Positions 10,295 through 20,202 of a stretch of 56,759 nt of DNA are shown one piece after another (within the stretch, counting starts at the first letter, position 1; every line of letters starts with the position of its first letter). The stretch spans positions 1 to 56,759 of the forward strand of contig JAHFUP010000027.1 in assembly GCA_023265025.1 (NCBI GenBank), given 5' to 3'. Below the pieces are notes generated by a model. The model searched no databases. It was given only the letters and a program-made list of their open reading frames with translations, and had not been told where the DNA came from. This DNA comes from Acidimicrobiia bacterium. Lineage in GTDB: Bacteria; Actinomycetota; Acidimicrobiia; Acidimicrobiales; AC-14. The position numbers and the translations under genes are program-made.

Positions 10295-10574
10295 TGATTG
10301 CTGAGCAGCGAGAACTGTCGCCGTAGCAGCCCGATCGCGGCGCAGGTGGCCGCGTGTCGGGTCGGCGAGGCCCTCGGGGCGGCACAACCGCCGCCTGGTG
10401 TGCCGCCAACGCCCTGACGCCGTCAAGTCTGGCTCCTCCCAGGTTGCTCATAGATGTCGGGGGTACTGGCGCCGGGCATCCAGCGTCGTTACCATTGGCA
10501 CTCGTGCTTCCTGCCAGCAGTGGCGTGGGGCCCCGGGGGGGGAGTCGCACCGACCAGATGAGTCGACTTTCCAG

Positions 10575-11261
<687 letters not shown>

Positions 11262-12155
11262 ATGGCCGTCAACCTCGAGTACGTCTTTCGCGAGACGGTG
11301 TCGAACCTGAAGCGCAACGTCTCGATGGCGTCCGCCGCCCTCCTCACCGTCGCCGTCTCGCTGACGCTGGTCGGTGGCGCCCTGCTCGTGAAGCGGGGCG
11401 TCGACCGGGCCACGGTGCAGTGGAAGGGCAACGTCGAGCTCTCGATCTTCATGAAGCCCGACGCGGCGGCGCCGGAGTCCGATGCCATCGACCGGCAGCT
11501 GAAAAGCATGCCGGAGGTGAAGAACTACCGCTACGTCAGCAAGCCGGAGGCGTTCGAGGAGTTCAAGAAGATTTTCGCCAACGAGCCCGACGTGCGCGAC
11601 AGCCTGACCGTCGACCAGATCCCGCCGTCGTACCGGGTCGTGCCCCGTGAGGCCGAGCAGACCAAGATCGTGGGCCAGCGGTTCGAGGACACCGCGGGCG
11701 TGTTCCGGGTCAGCTACGCCAAGGAGGAGGTCGACGCCCTGGTGTCGGTCACCAACTTCCTCCAGATCATGCTGTGGGGCATCGCCATCGTGCTGCTGTC
11801 CGCCGCGTCCCTGCTGATCCTCAACACCATCCGCATGGCCATCTTCGCCCGCCGGCGTGAGGTGGCGGTCATGAAGCTGGTAGGGGCCACCAACTGGTTC
11901 ATCCGGGTGCCGTTCATGCTCGAGGGGCTCTTGCAGGGCCTGGCCGGCGCCGCGCTGGCCTTCGGCGTGGTCTGGATCGGGCGCGACCTGATCCAGGACC
12001 GCATCTCCAGCGCACGAAACGACATCCAGCTCTTCAAGCAGTTCCTCGTGACCGGGGCGGACGTCACCGGTACCGGGATCCTGTTGCTCGTGGTCGGCGT
12101 CGTGGTGGGAACAGTGGGTTCGGCGTTGGCCGTCAGCCGGTTCCTCGACGTCTGA
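11262..12155 (+). CDS. ftsX: Cell division protein FtsX (permease-like)
   Basis: The 297-residue protein has the FtsX layout: a short cytoplasmic N terminus (LEYVFRETVSNLKRN), a first membrane helix (about 20-45), a large extracytoplasmic loop (about 45-170) that contacts the hydrolase partner, and three C-terminal membrane helices, with RRREVAVMKLVGATNWFIRVPFMLEG between the first two. Its ATG begins immediately after the ftsE stop. The M23 hydrolase 60 bases downstream carries the coiled-coil domain that FtsX typically activates, so the three genes look like one functional module. Confidence 0.96.
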   Translation: MAVNLEYVFRETVSNLKRNVSMASAALLTVAVSLTLVGGALLVKRGVDRATVQWKGNVELSIFMKPDAAAPESDAIDRQLKSMPEVKNYRYVSKPEAFEEFKKIFANEPDVRDSLTVDQIPPSYRVVPREAEQTKIVGQRFEDTAGVFRVSYAKEEVDALVSVTNFLQIMLWGIAIVLLSAASLLILNTIRMAIFARRREVAVMKLVGATNWFIRVPFMLEGLLQGLAGAALAFGVVWIGRDLIQDRISSARNDIQLFKQFLVTGADVTGTGILLLVVGVVVGTVGSALAVSRFLDV

Positions 12156-12214
12156 GGGTCGGGCGGACCGGCCGCGATCGGGCGCGGCTACATTCCGTTG
12201 CAGGAGTTGCCGAT

Positions 12215-13510
12215 GTGGCTAGTGTGGCCAAAGTGAGAGCGAGGCGCCGTCTGTGGGCCTTGCTCGCTGCCGTGCTCGCCCTGGCCCTGGCCCTCTCCGG
12301 TGGGGCCGGCGCGCAGACCGCGGCGGACAAGACCAAGGTCGACCAGCAGATCGACGCCACCAAGAAGCAGGTCGACACCGCCTCGGCCGAGGAGCAGCGC
12401 CTGCTCGGGCTGATCGACGCCTCGACCACACGCAAGAAGGCCCTCGACGCCAAGGTCGCCGCCTTCGACAGCCAGATCGCCACGGTGCAGCGCCAGCTCG
12501 ACGCGGCCCAGTCCAAGGTGAACATCGTCGAGGCCCAGCAGCGGGTCACCGAGGCCCGCCTGGACGAGGCGCGCGGGGCCCTGGCCGCCGCCAAGCAGGA
12601 GCTCGGGCGCCAGGCCATCGCCGCCTACACCGGGCAGTCGGAGGCGGCCAGCTACGCGTCGATGCTGCTCAGCTCGTCCAGCCTGGGCGACCTGGCCTCG
12701 AAGCGGTCCTACATGCGGGCCGTCGTCGGCTCCCAGACCGACGCCATCGCCGCCACCGAGCACCTCCGCGACGAGGTGTCCGACCTGGGCAAGGAGCTCG
12801 ACGCGTCGAAGGCCGAAGCCCAGGTCGCCCGTGACCAGGTGGCGGCGCAGCGGGCGACGCTCCAGACCAGCCGCAACGCCCAGGCGTCGGCGCGGGCCGA
12901 GGTGCTGGCCGAGATCGCCCAGACCGACAAGCTGCGGGCCGAGGCCGTCGCCCGCAAGGACGAGTTCGAGGCTCACCTGGAGGACCTCGAGGAGGAGTCG
13001 GCGTCCATCACCGCCCTCCTGAAGCAGCGCGCCGCCGAGGCCGCCGCCGCCGCAGCCCGGGCCGCCACCAGCACCACGGTCGCGGGCCAGAGTGCGGGTG
13101 CAGCGGCGGCGCCGACCAAGGCGCCGGGCAAGCTCATCGTGCCGGTGCCGGGCGCACCGATCACCTCGCCGTACGGGTACCGGATCCATCCGATTTACGG
13201 CACCTCACGCCTCCACACCGGCATCGACTACGGGGCCGACGAGGGCACGCCCATCCGGGCCGCGGCCGACGGCGTCGTGGTCAGCGCCGGCTGGTATGGC
13301 GGCTACGGCAACGCCACCATCATCGACCACGGCGGCGGCATCGCCACGCTCTACGGGCACCAGTCGTCGATGTCGGTGTCCGCCGGCCAGAAGGTGACCC
13401 AGGGCCAGACCATCGGGCGCGTGGGTTGCACCGGCGACTGCACCGGCCCCCACGTGCACTTCGAGGTCCGCGTCAACGGCGACCCGGTAAACCCGGCGAA
13501 CTACCTGTAG
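12215..13510 (+). CDS. Secreted coiled-coil M23 peptidoglycan hydrolase (PcsB/EnvC-like)
   Basis: The 431-residue protein begins with a signal peptide (RARRRLWALLAAVLALALAL, cleaved near AGAQTA). A long Ala/Gln/Lys-rich coiled coil follows (about 35-265), then an Ala-rich linker, then a C-terminal LytM/M23 domain (about 300-431) with HTGIDYG, YGNATIIDHGGG, LYGHQSS and GPHVHFEVR, which supply the zinc ligands. It probably cleaves peptide cross-links at the septum and is switched on by FtsEX, whose genes lie just upstream, as for PcsB, RipC and EnvC. AGGAG at 12202-12206 supports GTG 12215; GTGs at 12224 and 12233 are alternatives. Confidence 0.92.
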   Translation: MASVAKVRARRRLWALLAAVLALALALSGGAGAQTAADKTKVDQQIDATKKQVDTASAEEQRLLGLIDASTTRKKALDAKVAAFDSQIATVQRQLDAAQSKVNIVEAQQRVTEARLDEARGALAAAKQELGRQAIAAYTGQSEAASYASMLLSSSSLGDLASKRSYMRAVVGSQTDAIAATEHLRDEVSDLGKELDASKAEAQVARDQVAAQRATLQTSRNAQASARAEVLAEIAQTDKLRAEAVARKDEFEAHLEDLEEESASITALLKQRAAEAAAAAARAATSTTVAGQSAGAAAAPTKAPGKLIVPVPGAPITSPYGYRIHPIYGTSRLHTGIDYGADEGTPIRAAADGVVVSAGWYGGYGNATIIDHGGGIATLYGHQSSMSVSAGQKVTQGQTIGRVGCTGDCTGPHVHFEVRVNGDPVNPANYL

Positions 13511-13520
13511 CCCCCGCGGT

Positions 13521-13570
13521 CGAATTGGCTGCACTTGGCCGCGTATGCGCGGTCAACTGCAGCCAGTTCG
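13521..13570. terminator. Long hairpin between convergent genes, same family as 8504-8553
   Basis: CGAATTGGCTGCA (13521-13533) pairs with TGCAGCCAGTTCG (13558-13570) with one wobble. Inside, CCGCG-TATG-CGCGG continues the stem. It lies between the stop of the M23 gene (plus strand) and that of the acetyltransferase (minus strand), so it can end transcription in both directions. TTGGCTGCACT and TGCAGCCAG are shared with the hairpin after secA. Confidence 0.65.
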
Positions 13571-13576
13571 AGCGGG

Positions 13577-14224
13577 TTAGCCCCGCTGCCTCAGTCGGAG
13601 GACCGGCGCCGGCGGGGGGCCGATCCACTCCTCCACGAGGTCGTGGCCCCGCTCGGCCCACTCCTCGGAGGTCAGGGCATAGCGGATGTGGTCCTCCCAG
13701 TGGCCGTTGATGGCCAGGTAGCGGACGGCGATGCCCTCGTCGCGGAGGTCGAGCTTCTCGACCACCCGCCGGCTGGCCCGGTTGCGGGGGATGATGGCGA
13801 CCTGGAGCCGGTGCAGGCGGAGGTCCTCGAAGGCGAAGCGGGCCACCGCCACCAGCGACTCGGGCACGTAGCCGTTGCCGGCGCGGGCCTCGTCAATCCA
13901 GTAGCCGACGTAGGTGTTCTGGAACGGTCCCCGCTGCACGCCCGACAGGTTGATCTCGCCGGCCAGGGCGTTCTCCACGAAGATGCCGAACCCGTAGCCG
14001 GTGCCGAGCTGCCACTCCCGCTCCCGGGCGCCGCAGCGGGCGTTGAACGCCGGCTTGCTCTCGGTGTCGTCGGGCTGGCCCGGCGGCGGCTTCGGCTCCC
14101 ACTTGAGCAGCCACTCGCGGTTGCGCTGGCGGACCTGTCGCCAGGCGTCGAAGTCGCTCAGGACGAGAGGGCGGAGATGCACCCTCCTCCCGCGGAGCTC
14201 GGTGGGAAGAGCGCCAGGGGCCAC
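13577..14224 (-). CDS. GNAT family N-acetyltransferase (RimJ/RimL type)
   Basis: This 215-residue protein starts with the strand typical of RimJ/RimL enzymes (GRRVHLRPLVLSDFDAWRQV). It then has YVGYWIDEARAGNGYVPESL, the acetyl-CoA pyrophosphate-binding motif region, and LHRLQVAIIPRNRASRRVVE, which closes the fold. Family members acetylate protein N termini (ribosomal proteins) or small amines; the substrate here cannot be read from the sequence. It ends the leftward run that begins with eno, with an 11-base gap from the ppx gene, and it is convergent with the M23 hydrolase across a hairpin. Confidence 0.88.
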   Translation of the reverse strand: MAPGALPTELRGRRVHLRPLVLSDFDAWRQVRQRNREWLLKWEPKPPPGQPDDTESKPAFNARCGAREREWQLGTGYGFGIFVENALAGEINLSGVQRGPFQNTYVGYWIDEARAGNGYVPESLVAVARFAFEDLRLHRLQVAIIPRNRASRRVVEKLDLRDEGIAVRYLAINGHWEDHIRYALTSEEWAERGHDLVEEWIGPPPAPVLRLRQRG

Positions 14225-14234
14225 GGGGGCGACT

Positions 14235-15143
14235 CTATCGGCGCAAGGAGAGAACGAGACCGTCCAGGATGTCGGCCTCGCTGACCAGGCACTCGGCGAA
14301 CTCGAAGTAGCGCATGAGGGCGACGACGATCAGCGCCCCACCGACGATCACGTCGGCCCGGGCCTCCTCGAGACCGGGGTTGTGCAGGCGCTGCCGGCGG
14401 TTCTCGGTGGCGAGGGTGCGGAACACGTCCTCGGCCGCGGCCCGGGTGAGCACGAAGTGGTGGATACGGTCGCGGTCGTAGGTGGCCAGACCCAGTTCCA
14501 CCGCGGCCATGGTGGTGACGGTGCCGGCCAGACCGACGAACCGGCGGACGTCCCTCGCGCCCGGGATGACCCGGGCCACGTCGTCGAGGTGGCCCTTGAC
14601 GACGTCGAGGGCCTGGCTCAGCTCCTCGGGCGCCGGCGGGTCGGTGTGGAGGAACTTCTCGGTGAGGCGGACGCAGCCGATGTCGGTCGAAAGCACGCCC
14701 TCCGGCTCGCCTGAGCCGACGGCGAACTCGGTGGACCCGCCACCGATGTCGACGACGAGGAACGGGCCGTCGTCGGGGTCGAGCTCAGCGGTGGCGCCGA
14801 GGAACGACAGGCGGGCCTCCTCGTCACCGCCCAGCAGCTCGGGCGTGACGCCGACGACGGCGGTGGCGGCGGCGAAGAAGTCGTCCCGGTTCTCGGCGTC
14901 GCGGGCCGCGGAGGTGGCGGTGATGCGCACCTTCTCGACGCCGTGGCGGTCCATGACCTGGCGGTACTCCTGCAGCACGGCGACGGTGCGGGCGATGGCC
15001 GCCTCCGCCAGCCCGCCGGTGGCGTCGACGCCCTGGCCGAGGCGGGTGATCCGCATGAGCCGCTCAACTGTCCGGCCGGCGTCGTCGGCGACCAGCAGGC
15101 GGGTGGAGTTGGTGCCGCAGTCGATGCCGGCGAGCATGGTCAT
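14235..15143 (-). CDS. Ppx/GppA exopolyphosphatase-type phosphatase
   Basis: The 302-residue protein has the actin-like ATPase fold of the Ppx/GppA family. Phosphate-1 motif is AGIDCGTNSTRLLVAD at the N terminus, followed by TSAARDAENRDDFF, the second phosphate motif LVVDIGGGSTEFAVG, and the adenosine motif VGLAGTVTTMAAVELGL. Family members hydrolyse inorganic polyphosphate or pppGpp. At about 300 residues it is the short two-domain form common in actinobacteria (Ppx1/Ppx2-like), without the HD domain. Its start overlaps the DUF501 stop by four bases, indicating an operon with DUF501, DUF72, ftsB and eno. Confidence 0.9.
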   Translation of the reverse strand: MTMLAGIDCGTNSTRLLVADDAGRTVERLMRITRLGQGVDATGGLAEAAIARTVAVLQEYRQVMDRHGVEKVRITATSAARDAENRDDFFAAATAVVGVTPELLGGDEEARLSFLGATAELDPDDGPFLVVDIGGGSTEFAVGSGEPEGVLSTDIGCVRLTEKFLHTDPPAPEELSQALDVVKGHLDDVARVIPGARDVRRFVGLAGTVTTMAAVELGLATYDRDRIHHFVLTRAAAEDVFRTLATENRRQRLHNPGLEEARADVIVGGALIVVALMRYFEFAECLVSEADILDGLVLSLRR

Positions 15144-15574
15144 GATTGCAGCCTTCCGGCGACCCAGCGGCCGATGGGGTCGTCACCGCCGGCCAGGTAC
15201 CAGGCGAAGTGGGCGTGGAGGCACTTCACGCCCTTGCGGGTGCCGGCGACACCCCCCGACGGCCGGGGGCCGGTGTGGTCCGCCGGCAGGGCGGCGTCGC
15301 GCTCAGCGGCGTAGCGGCCGTGGGCGGCGGCCACCTCCTCGGGGTCGATGGCCGCCTCGGCCTCCCGCACGCCGCCGCCGGCCTCGAGCGTGCTCACAAG
15401 CCGGCGCAGCTCCTCGTCGACCAACCAGTAGCGGGTGGGCATCGGCGTGCCGTCGGCCAGCAGCGGGGCGTTGCGGATGACGATCGGGCGGCCGTCGTCG
15501 CCCCGCACCGCGACGTCGAAGTCGCCCTGCGGCGGGCGTCCCAGCTGCAGCGTCACCGTGTCCCGGTCATCCAT
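15140..15574 (-). CDS. DUF501 family protein
   Basis: This 144-residue protein matches DUF501, an actinobacterial family of unknown function found between ftsB/eno and ppx. Typical features are LGRPPQGDFDVAVRGDDGRP, then PLLADGTPMPTRYWLVDEEL, then GGVAGTRKGVKCLHAHFAWY, and DPIGRWVAGRL near the end. Conserved Cys-x-His-x-His (CLHAH) could bind metal. The start overlaps the DUF72 gene by eight bases and the stop overlaps ppx by four. No activity can be assigned. Confidence 0.9.
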   Translation of the reverse strand: MDDRDTVTLQLGRPPQGDFDVAVRGDDGRPIVIRNAPLLADGTPMPTRYWLVDEELRRLVSTLEAGGGVREAEAAIDPEEVAAAHGRYAAERDAALPADHTGPRPSGGVAGTRKGVKCLHAHFAWYLAGGDDPIGRWVAGRLQS

Positions 15575-16265
15575 GGAGGCGGCTCATCAGTTCCCGGGCC
15601 AGGCGGGGTCCGGTGGCCTCGTCGTCGTGCTTCATGAAGACGTACGTGTCGCGGTCGTCGGCTGCCACCTTGGCCAGGCGCTGGGCCCACACGTCGAGGT
15701 CGGCCGGCGTGTAGTCGGCCCGGCGGAGACGGACGTAGGCCACCGGCCCGACCGCCGGGATCGCGGAGGTCGGCCGCTCGGCCGTGTCGCTTACCACCAA
15801 TGTGGCGCCGCCGGCGTCGAGGACGTCGAGCACGTCGGGGCGGTCCCACGCCGGCCCCAGCTCGAAGGCGGCGGGCACGGTGAACGCGGCGAGGATGCGC
15901 CGAAGCCGGTCAAGGTCGGGCGTCAGGTGGGGCAGGGACACCATCGCCGGCCCCAGCGTCGGGCCGAGGGGCGCCACCGCGGCGAGGAACGCGCCCACCC
16001 GGTCCTCCACGCCGTCGAGGTCACGCCGGTGGGAGATGCCCATGTGGGCCTTGGGGGCGAACCGGAAGCGTGGCGGCACGGTGTCCCGCCACTTCGTGAG
16101 GGCGACGGCGGACGGGAGCCGCCGGTAGGTGGCGTGGGCCTCGACGGTCGAGAACTCGCCGGCGTAGACACCCAGCATGCGGGCCGGCGAGGTCTTCGGC
16201 GGGTACACCGTCCCGACCCACGCCGGGTACGACCACCCGCTCGTTCCCACCCGGACGACAGCCAC
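15567..16265 (-). CDS. DUF72 family protein (YecE-like)
   Basis: The 232-residue protein fits DUF72, a TIM-barrel family of unknown function. Visible landmarks are VRVGTSGWSYPAWVGTVYPP at the N terminus, then YAGEFSTVEAHATYRRLPS, FRFAPKAHMGISHR in the middle and YVRLRRADYTPADLDVWAQR with YVFMKHDDEATGP near the C terminus. Length is on the short side of the family. It overlaps the DUF501 gene by eight bases and follows ftsB by 27 bases, so it belongs to the eno operon, although DUF72 is not a usual member of this cluster. Confidence 0.88.
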   Translation of the reverse strand: MAVVRVGTSGWSYPAWVGTVYPPKTSPARMLGVYAGEFSTVEAHATYRRLPSAVALTKWRDTVPPRFRFAPKAHMGISHRRDLDGVEDRVGAFLAAVAPLGPTLGPAMVSLPHLTPDLDRLRRILAAFTVPAAFELGPAWDRPDVLDVLDAGGATLVVSDTAERPTSAIPAVGPVAYVRLRRADYTPADLDVWAQRLAKVAADDRDTYVFMKHDDEATGPRLARELMSRLHG

Positions 16266-16292
16266 CGGACCAGGGTAGGGGACCGGCGGGGT

Positions 16293-16657
16293 TCAGAAGA
16301 TGGAGGTGATGCGGTCCAGCAGGGACTTCGACCGCTTCGGCTCCGGCGCCGGCTGTTCGGGCTCCGGCGCGGCCGGCGCCGGAGCCGGCGCCTCGGCCCG
16401 GGGCTGGATGAAGTAGGTCTCCTCGCCCGGCTTGACCAGGTTGTACTGGCGGGCCAGGCGCTCGATCTCCTCGTCGGAGCGCAGCTGGTCGGCGCGGGCC
16501 TGGAGGGCCTGGTTCTCCTCGGTCAGGGCCTGCTCCTGGGCGGCGAGGGCCCGAAGGTCACGACGCTGGTCGCGCCACGCCTTGGCGGGGAACACCGCCA
16601 GCGCCAGCACGCCGATCACCGCCAGCGCGGCGACGACCACGCCGGCCCGGCCCTTCA

Positions 16658-16658
<1 letters not shown>
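16293..16658 (-). CDS. Septum formation initiator FtsB/DivIC-like protein
   Basis: The 121-residue protein has a short positively charged N terminus, one membrane helix (about 6-25: VVVAALAVIGVLALAVFPAK) and a coiled coil (about 30-70: RDLRALAAQEQALTEENQAL). Then come the FtsB-type segment IERLARQYNLVKPGEETYFI and a Pro/Ala/Glu-rich tail. FtsB/DivIC forms a complex with FtsL and FtsQ that activates septal wall synthesis. Its ATG overlaps the eno stop (ATGA), the standard arrangement. Between FtsB and DivIC the name follows the actinobacterial convention only. Confidence 0.9.
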
Positions 16659-18012
<1,354 letters not shown>

Positions 18013-18134
18013 GTTAGCGGACGACGCCCGATCCCCGGTTCATTGGGGTACAACCTGGCCATGACGCCCGACGCCGGCGCACGCTGCTGAGCATCTTCGA
18101 CCTGCTGGTCATCGCCGCCGTCGCCCTGGCCGGC

Positions 18135-19259
18135 GTGGGCGGCTACCGCATGGGGTTCCTGGCCCGGGTGGCGTCGTGGATCGGGCTGGCCGCCGGCCTC
18201 CTCGCCGCCGCCCGCCTCGCCCCGGTGGTCCTCGACCTCTACCAGGGCGGCATGCCCGAGACCCGCCTCATGCTGGCCCTCGGCCTGTTTCTCATCCTCT
18301 CGACCGCCGGCGCCAGCCTCGGGGCCGTCGCCGGCGCCAGCATCCGCAAGCTGATTCCGCCGGGCACCGGCCTGCGGATCGCCGACCGGGTGGCCGGCGG
18401 GGTCATCGGCGCCCTTGGCGGCGTGCTGATGGTGTGGCTGCTGGTGCCGATCCTGGCCGTCATGCCCGGGTCGCTGTCCGAGCTGGCCCGCAACTCGTCC
18501 ATCGCCCGCAACATCGACCGCTACGGGCCGGCGACCCCCCAGGCCCTGCAGGACCTGCGCCGGCAGGTCTCCGACGTCAACTTCCCCGAGGTGTTCTCCC
18601 GGCTCGGGCCCTCGCCCCGCACGGGTCCGCCACCCGGCGCCGTCGCCCTTCCCGCCGCCGTGCGCGACCGGGTGGCCCTGTCGACGGTGAAGGTGAGCGG
18701 CACCGCCTGCAGCCGGGTGCTGTCCGGCAGCGGCTTCTCGCCGGCGGCGGACATCATCGTCACCAATGCCCACGTGGTCGCCGGCGTGGACCGGCCGAGC
18801 GTGCTCCGCCCCGACGGCCGGCGCCTGGCGGCCACCGTCGTCGTGTTCGACCCCGACCGCGACCTGGCCGTCCTGCGGGTGCCCAACCTGGGCCAGACGC
18901 CGCTGCCGGTGGCCGACGCCGACGAAGGCGACGAGGGCGCGGTGTACGGCCACCCGGAGGGGCAGGACGAGCTCGCGATCATCCCGGCCCGCGTCGAGTC
19001 GAAGATCAACGCTCAGGGCCGGGACCTCTACGGTGACCACCGCATCACCCGGCAGATCCTCATCCTGGCCGCGGCCCTGGCCCCCGGAGACTCCGGCGGC
19101 GCCCTGGTCGACGTCAGCGGGCGGGTGGTGGGCGTGGCGTTCGCGGTGGCGCCCGACAAGCCGGCCACCGCCTACGCCCTGGCCAGCGACGAGCTCCGGG
19201 CCGTGCTCGACGTGCCCCGGGCATCGCCGGTCGACACCGGTCCGTGTGTGCGCAGCTAA
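18135..19259 (+). CDS. MarP-like membrane serine protease (CvpA domain plus trypsin-like domain)
   Basis: Residues about 1-120 form CvpA-type membrane helices. Residues about 175-360 are a trypsin-fold protease with His (TNAHVVAGV), Asp (DPDRDLAVLRV) and Ser (APGDSGGALVD). MarP of mycobacteria resists acid and oxidative stress by processing wall hydrolases in the periplasm. The start is a problem. Clear coding for the first helix (LLSIFDLLVIAAVALAGVGG) begins by 18084, but no ATG, GTG or TTG lies in frame before GTG 18135. An ATG at 18061 is out of frame and stops after nine codons. Either a CTG start (18084/18087) or a one-base error near 18075-18088 is likely. The listed start is the conservative one. 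Confidence 0.85.
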   Translation: MGGYRMGFLARVASWIGLAAGLLAAARLAPVVLDLYQGGMPETRLMLALGLFLILSTAGASLGAVAGASIRKLIPPGTGLRIADRVAGGVIGALGGVLMVWLLVPILAVMPGSLSELARNSSIARNIDRYGPATPQALQDLRRQVSDVNFPEVFSRLGPSPRTGPPPGAVALPAAVRDRVALSTVKVSGTACSRVLSGSGFSPAADIIVTNAHVVAGVDRPSVLRPDGRRLAATVVVFDPDRDLAVLRVPNLGQTPLPVADADEGDEGAVYGHPEGQDELAIIPARVESKINAQGRDLYGDHRITRQILILAAALAPGDSGGALVDVSGRVVGVAFAVAPDKPATAYALASDELRAVLDVPRASPVDTGPCVRS

Positions 19260-19295
19260 AGACTGGCGCTCCCGAGGAGGCGGTACGCTGGCTCC

Positions 19296-20177
19296 GTGGC
19301 GAGATTTGGCGCGGTCATCACGGCGATGGTCACGCCGTTCGACGGTGCCGGCGCGCTCGACCTTGACGTCGCCGCCCAGCTGGCCCGCTGGCTGGCCGAC
19401 CACGGCAGCGACGGCCTGGTCGTCGCCGGCACCACCGGCGAGGGGTCGACCCTCACCGACGAGGAGAAGCTCGACCTCTGGCGGGCGGTCGCTGAGGCCG
19501 TCACCATCCCGGTCATCGCCAACACCGGCAGCAACGACACACTGCACTCCGTCCACCTGACCGAGCAGGCCGCGGCGTGTGGCGCGGCCGGCGTGCTGGC
19601 CGTCACCCCCTACTACAACCGGCCCTCGCAGTCCGGCCTGGAGGCGCACTTCCGGGCCATCGCCGGCGCCACCGAACTGCCGGTGATGCTCTACGACATC
19701 CCCGTGCGCAGCGGTCGCAAGATCGCCCACGAGGTCATGGTCCGGCTGGCCCGCGACGTGCCGAACATGGCCGGCGTGAAGGACGCGGCGGCTGACGTCG
19801 CCGCCACCGCCCGCCTGATCGCCGCCGTCGGGGGCAGCTTCGAGGTCTACAGCGGCAACGACGACCACACCCTCCCCCTTCTCGCGCTCGGCGCGGTCGG
19901 CGTGGTCGGCGTGGCCACCCACTGGATCGGCCTCGAAATGGCGGAGATGATCGCCGCCGCGGCCAAGGGCGACCTGGCGCACGCCCGCGAGATCAACGGC
20001 CGCCTCCTCGAGTCGTACCTGTTCGAGACGGGCGACGCCGCCCCCAACCCCATCCCGGCCAAGGCCATGATGCGCACGCTGGGGCTCGCCGTCGGCGAGT
20101 GCCGCCTGCCCATGGGACCTGCGCCTGAAGGCCTGGAAGCCCGGGCACGCGAGGTCTACGCCTCACTACATGGCTGA
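19296..20177 (+). CDS. dapA: 4-hydroxy-tetrahydrodipicolinate synthase
   Basis: This 293-residue TIM-barrel aldolase condenses pyruvate with aspartate semialdehyde in lysine and diaminopimelate synthesis. Visible markers are the GTTGEGSTLTDEEKL loop, VTPYYNRPSQSGLEAHF, the Tyr-containing LYDIPVRSG, the Schiff-base Lys in MAGVKDAAADV, and SGNDDHTLPLLALGAVGVVG. The GTG start is close after the MarP gene (36 bases). RNase J follows by 25 bases, a pairing seen in many actinobacteria. Residue choice fits DapA better than other lyases of the NAL family, but side-by-side comparison was not possible. Confidence 0.95.
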   Translation: MARFGAVITAMVTPFDGAGALDLDVAAQLARWLADHGSDGLVVAGTTGEGSTLTDEEKLDLWRAVAEAVTIPVIANTGSNDTLHSVHLTEQAAACGAAGVLAVTPYYNRPSQSGLEAHFRAIAGATELPVMLYDIPVRSGRKIAHEVMVRLARDVPNMAGVKDAAADVAATARLIAAVGGSFEVYSGNDDHTLPLLALGAVGVVGVATHWIGLEMAEMIAAAAKGDLAHAREINGRLLESYLFETGDAAPNPIPAKAMMRTLGLAVGECRLPMGPAPEGLEARAREVYASLHG

Positions 20178-20202
20178 GAAAACAGCCTGATCGAGAGTTC
20201 CA

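Noticed and set aside
10295-10574. Small RNA or tmRNA gene before ftsE
   Set aside because: No tRNA-like ends or tag frame could be found; the stretch shows no convincing structure.
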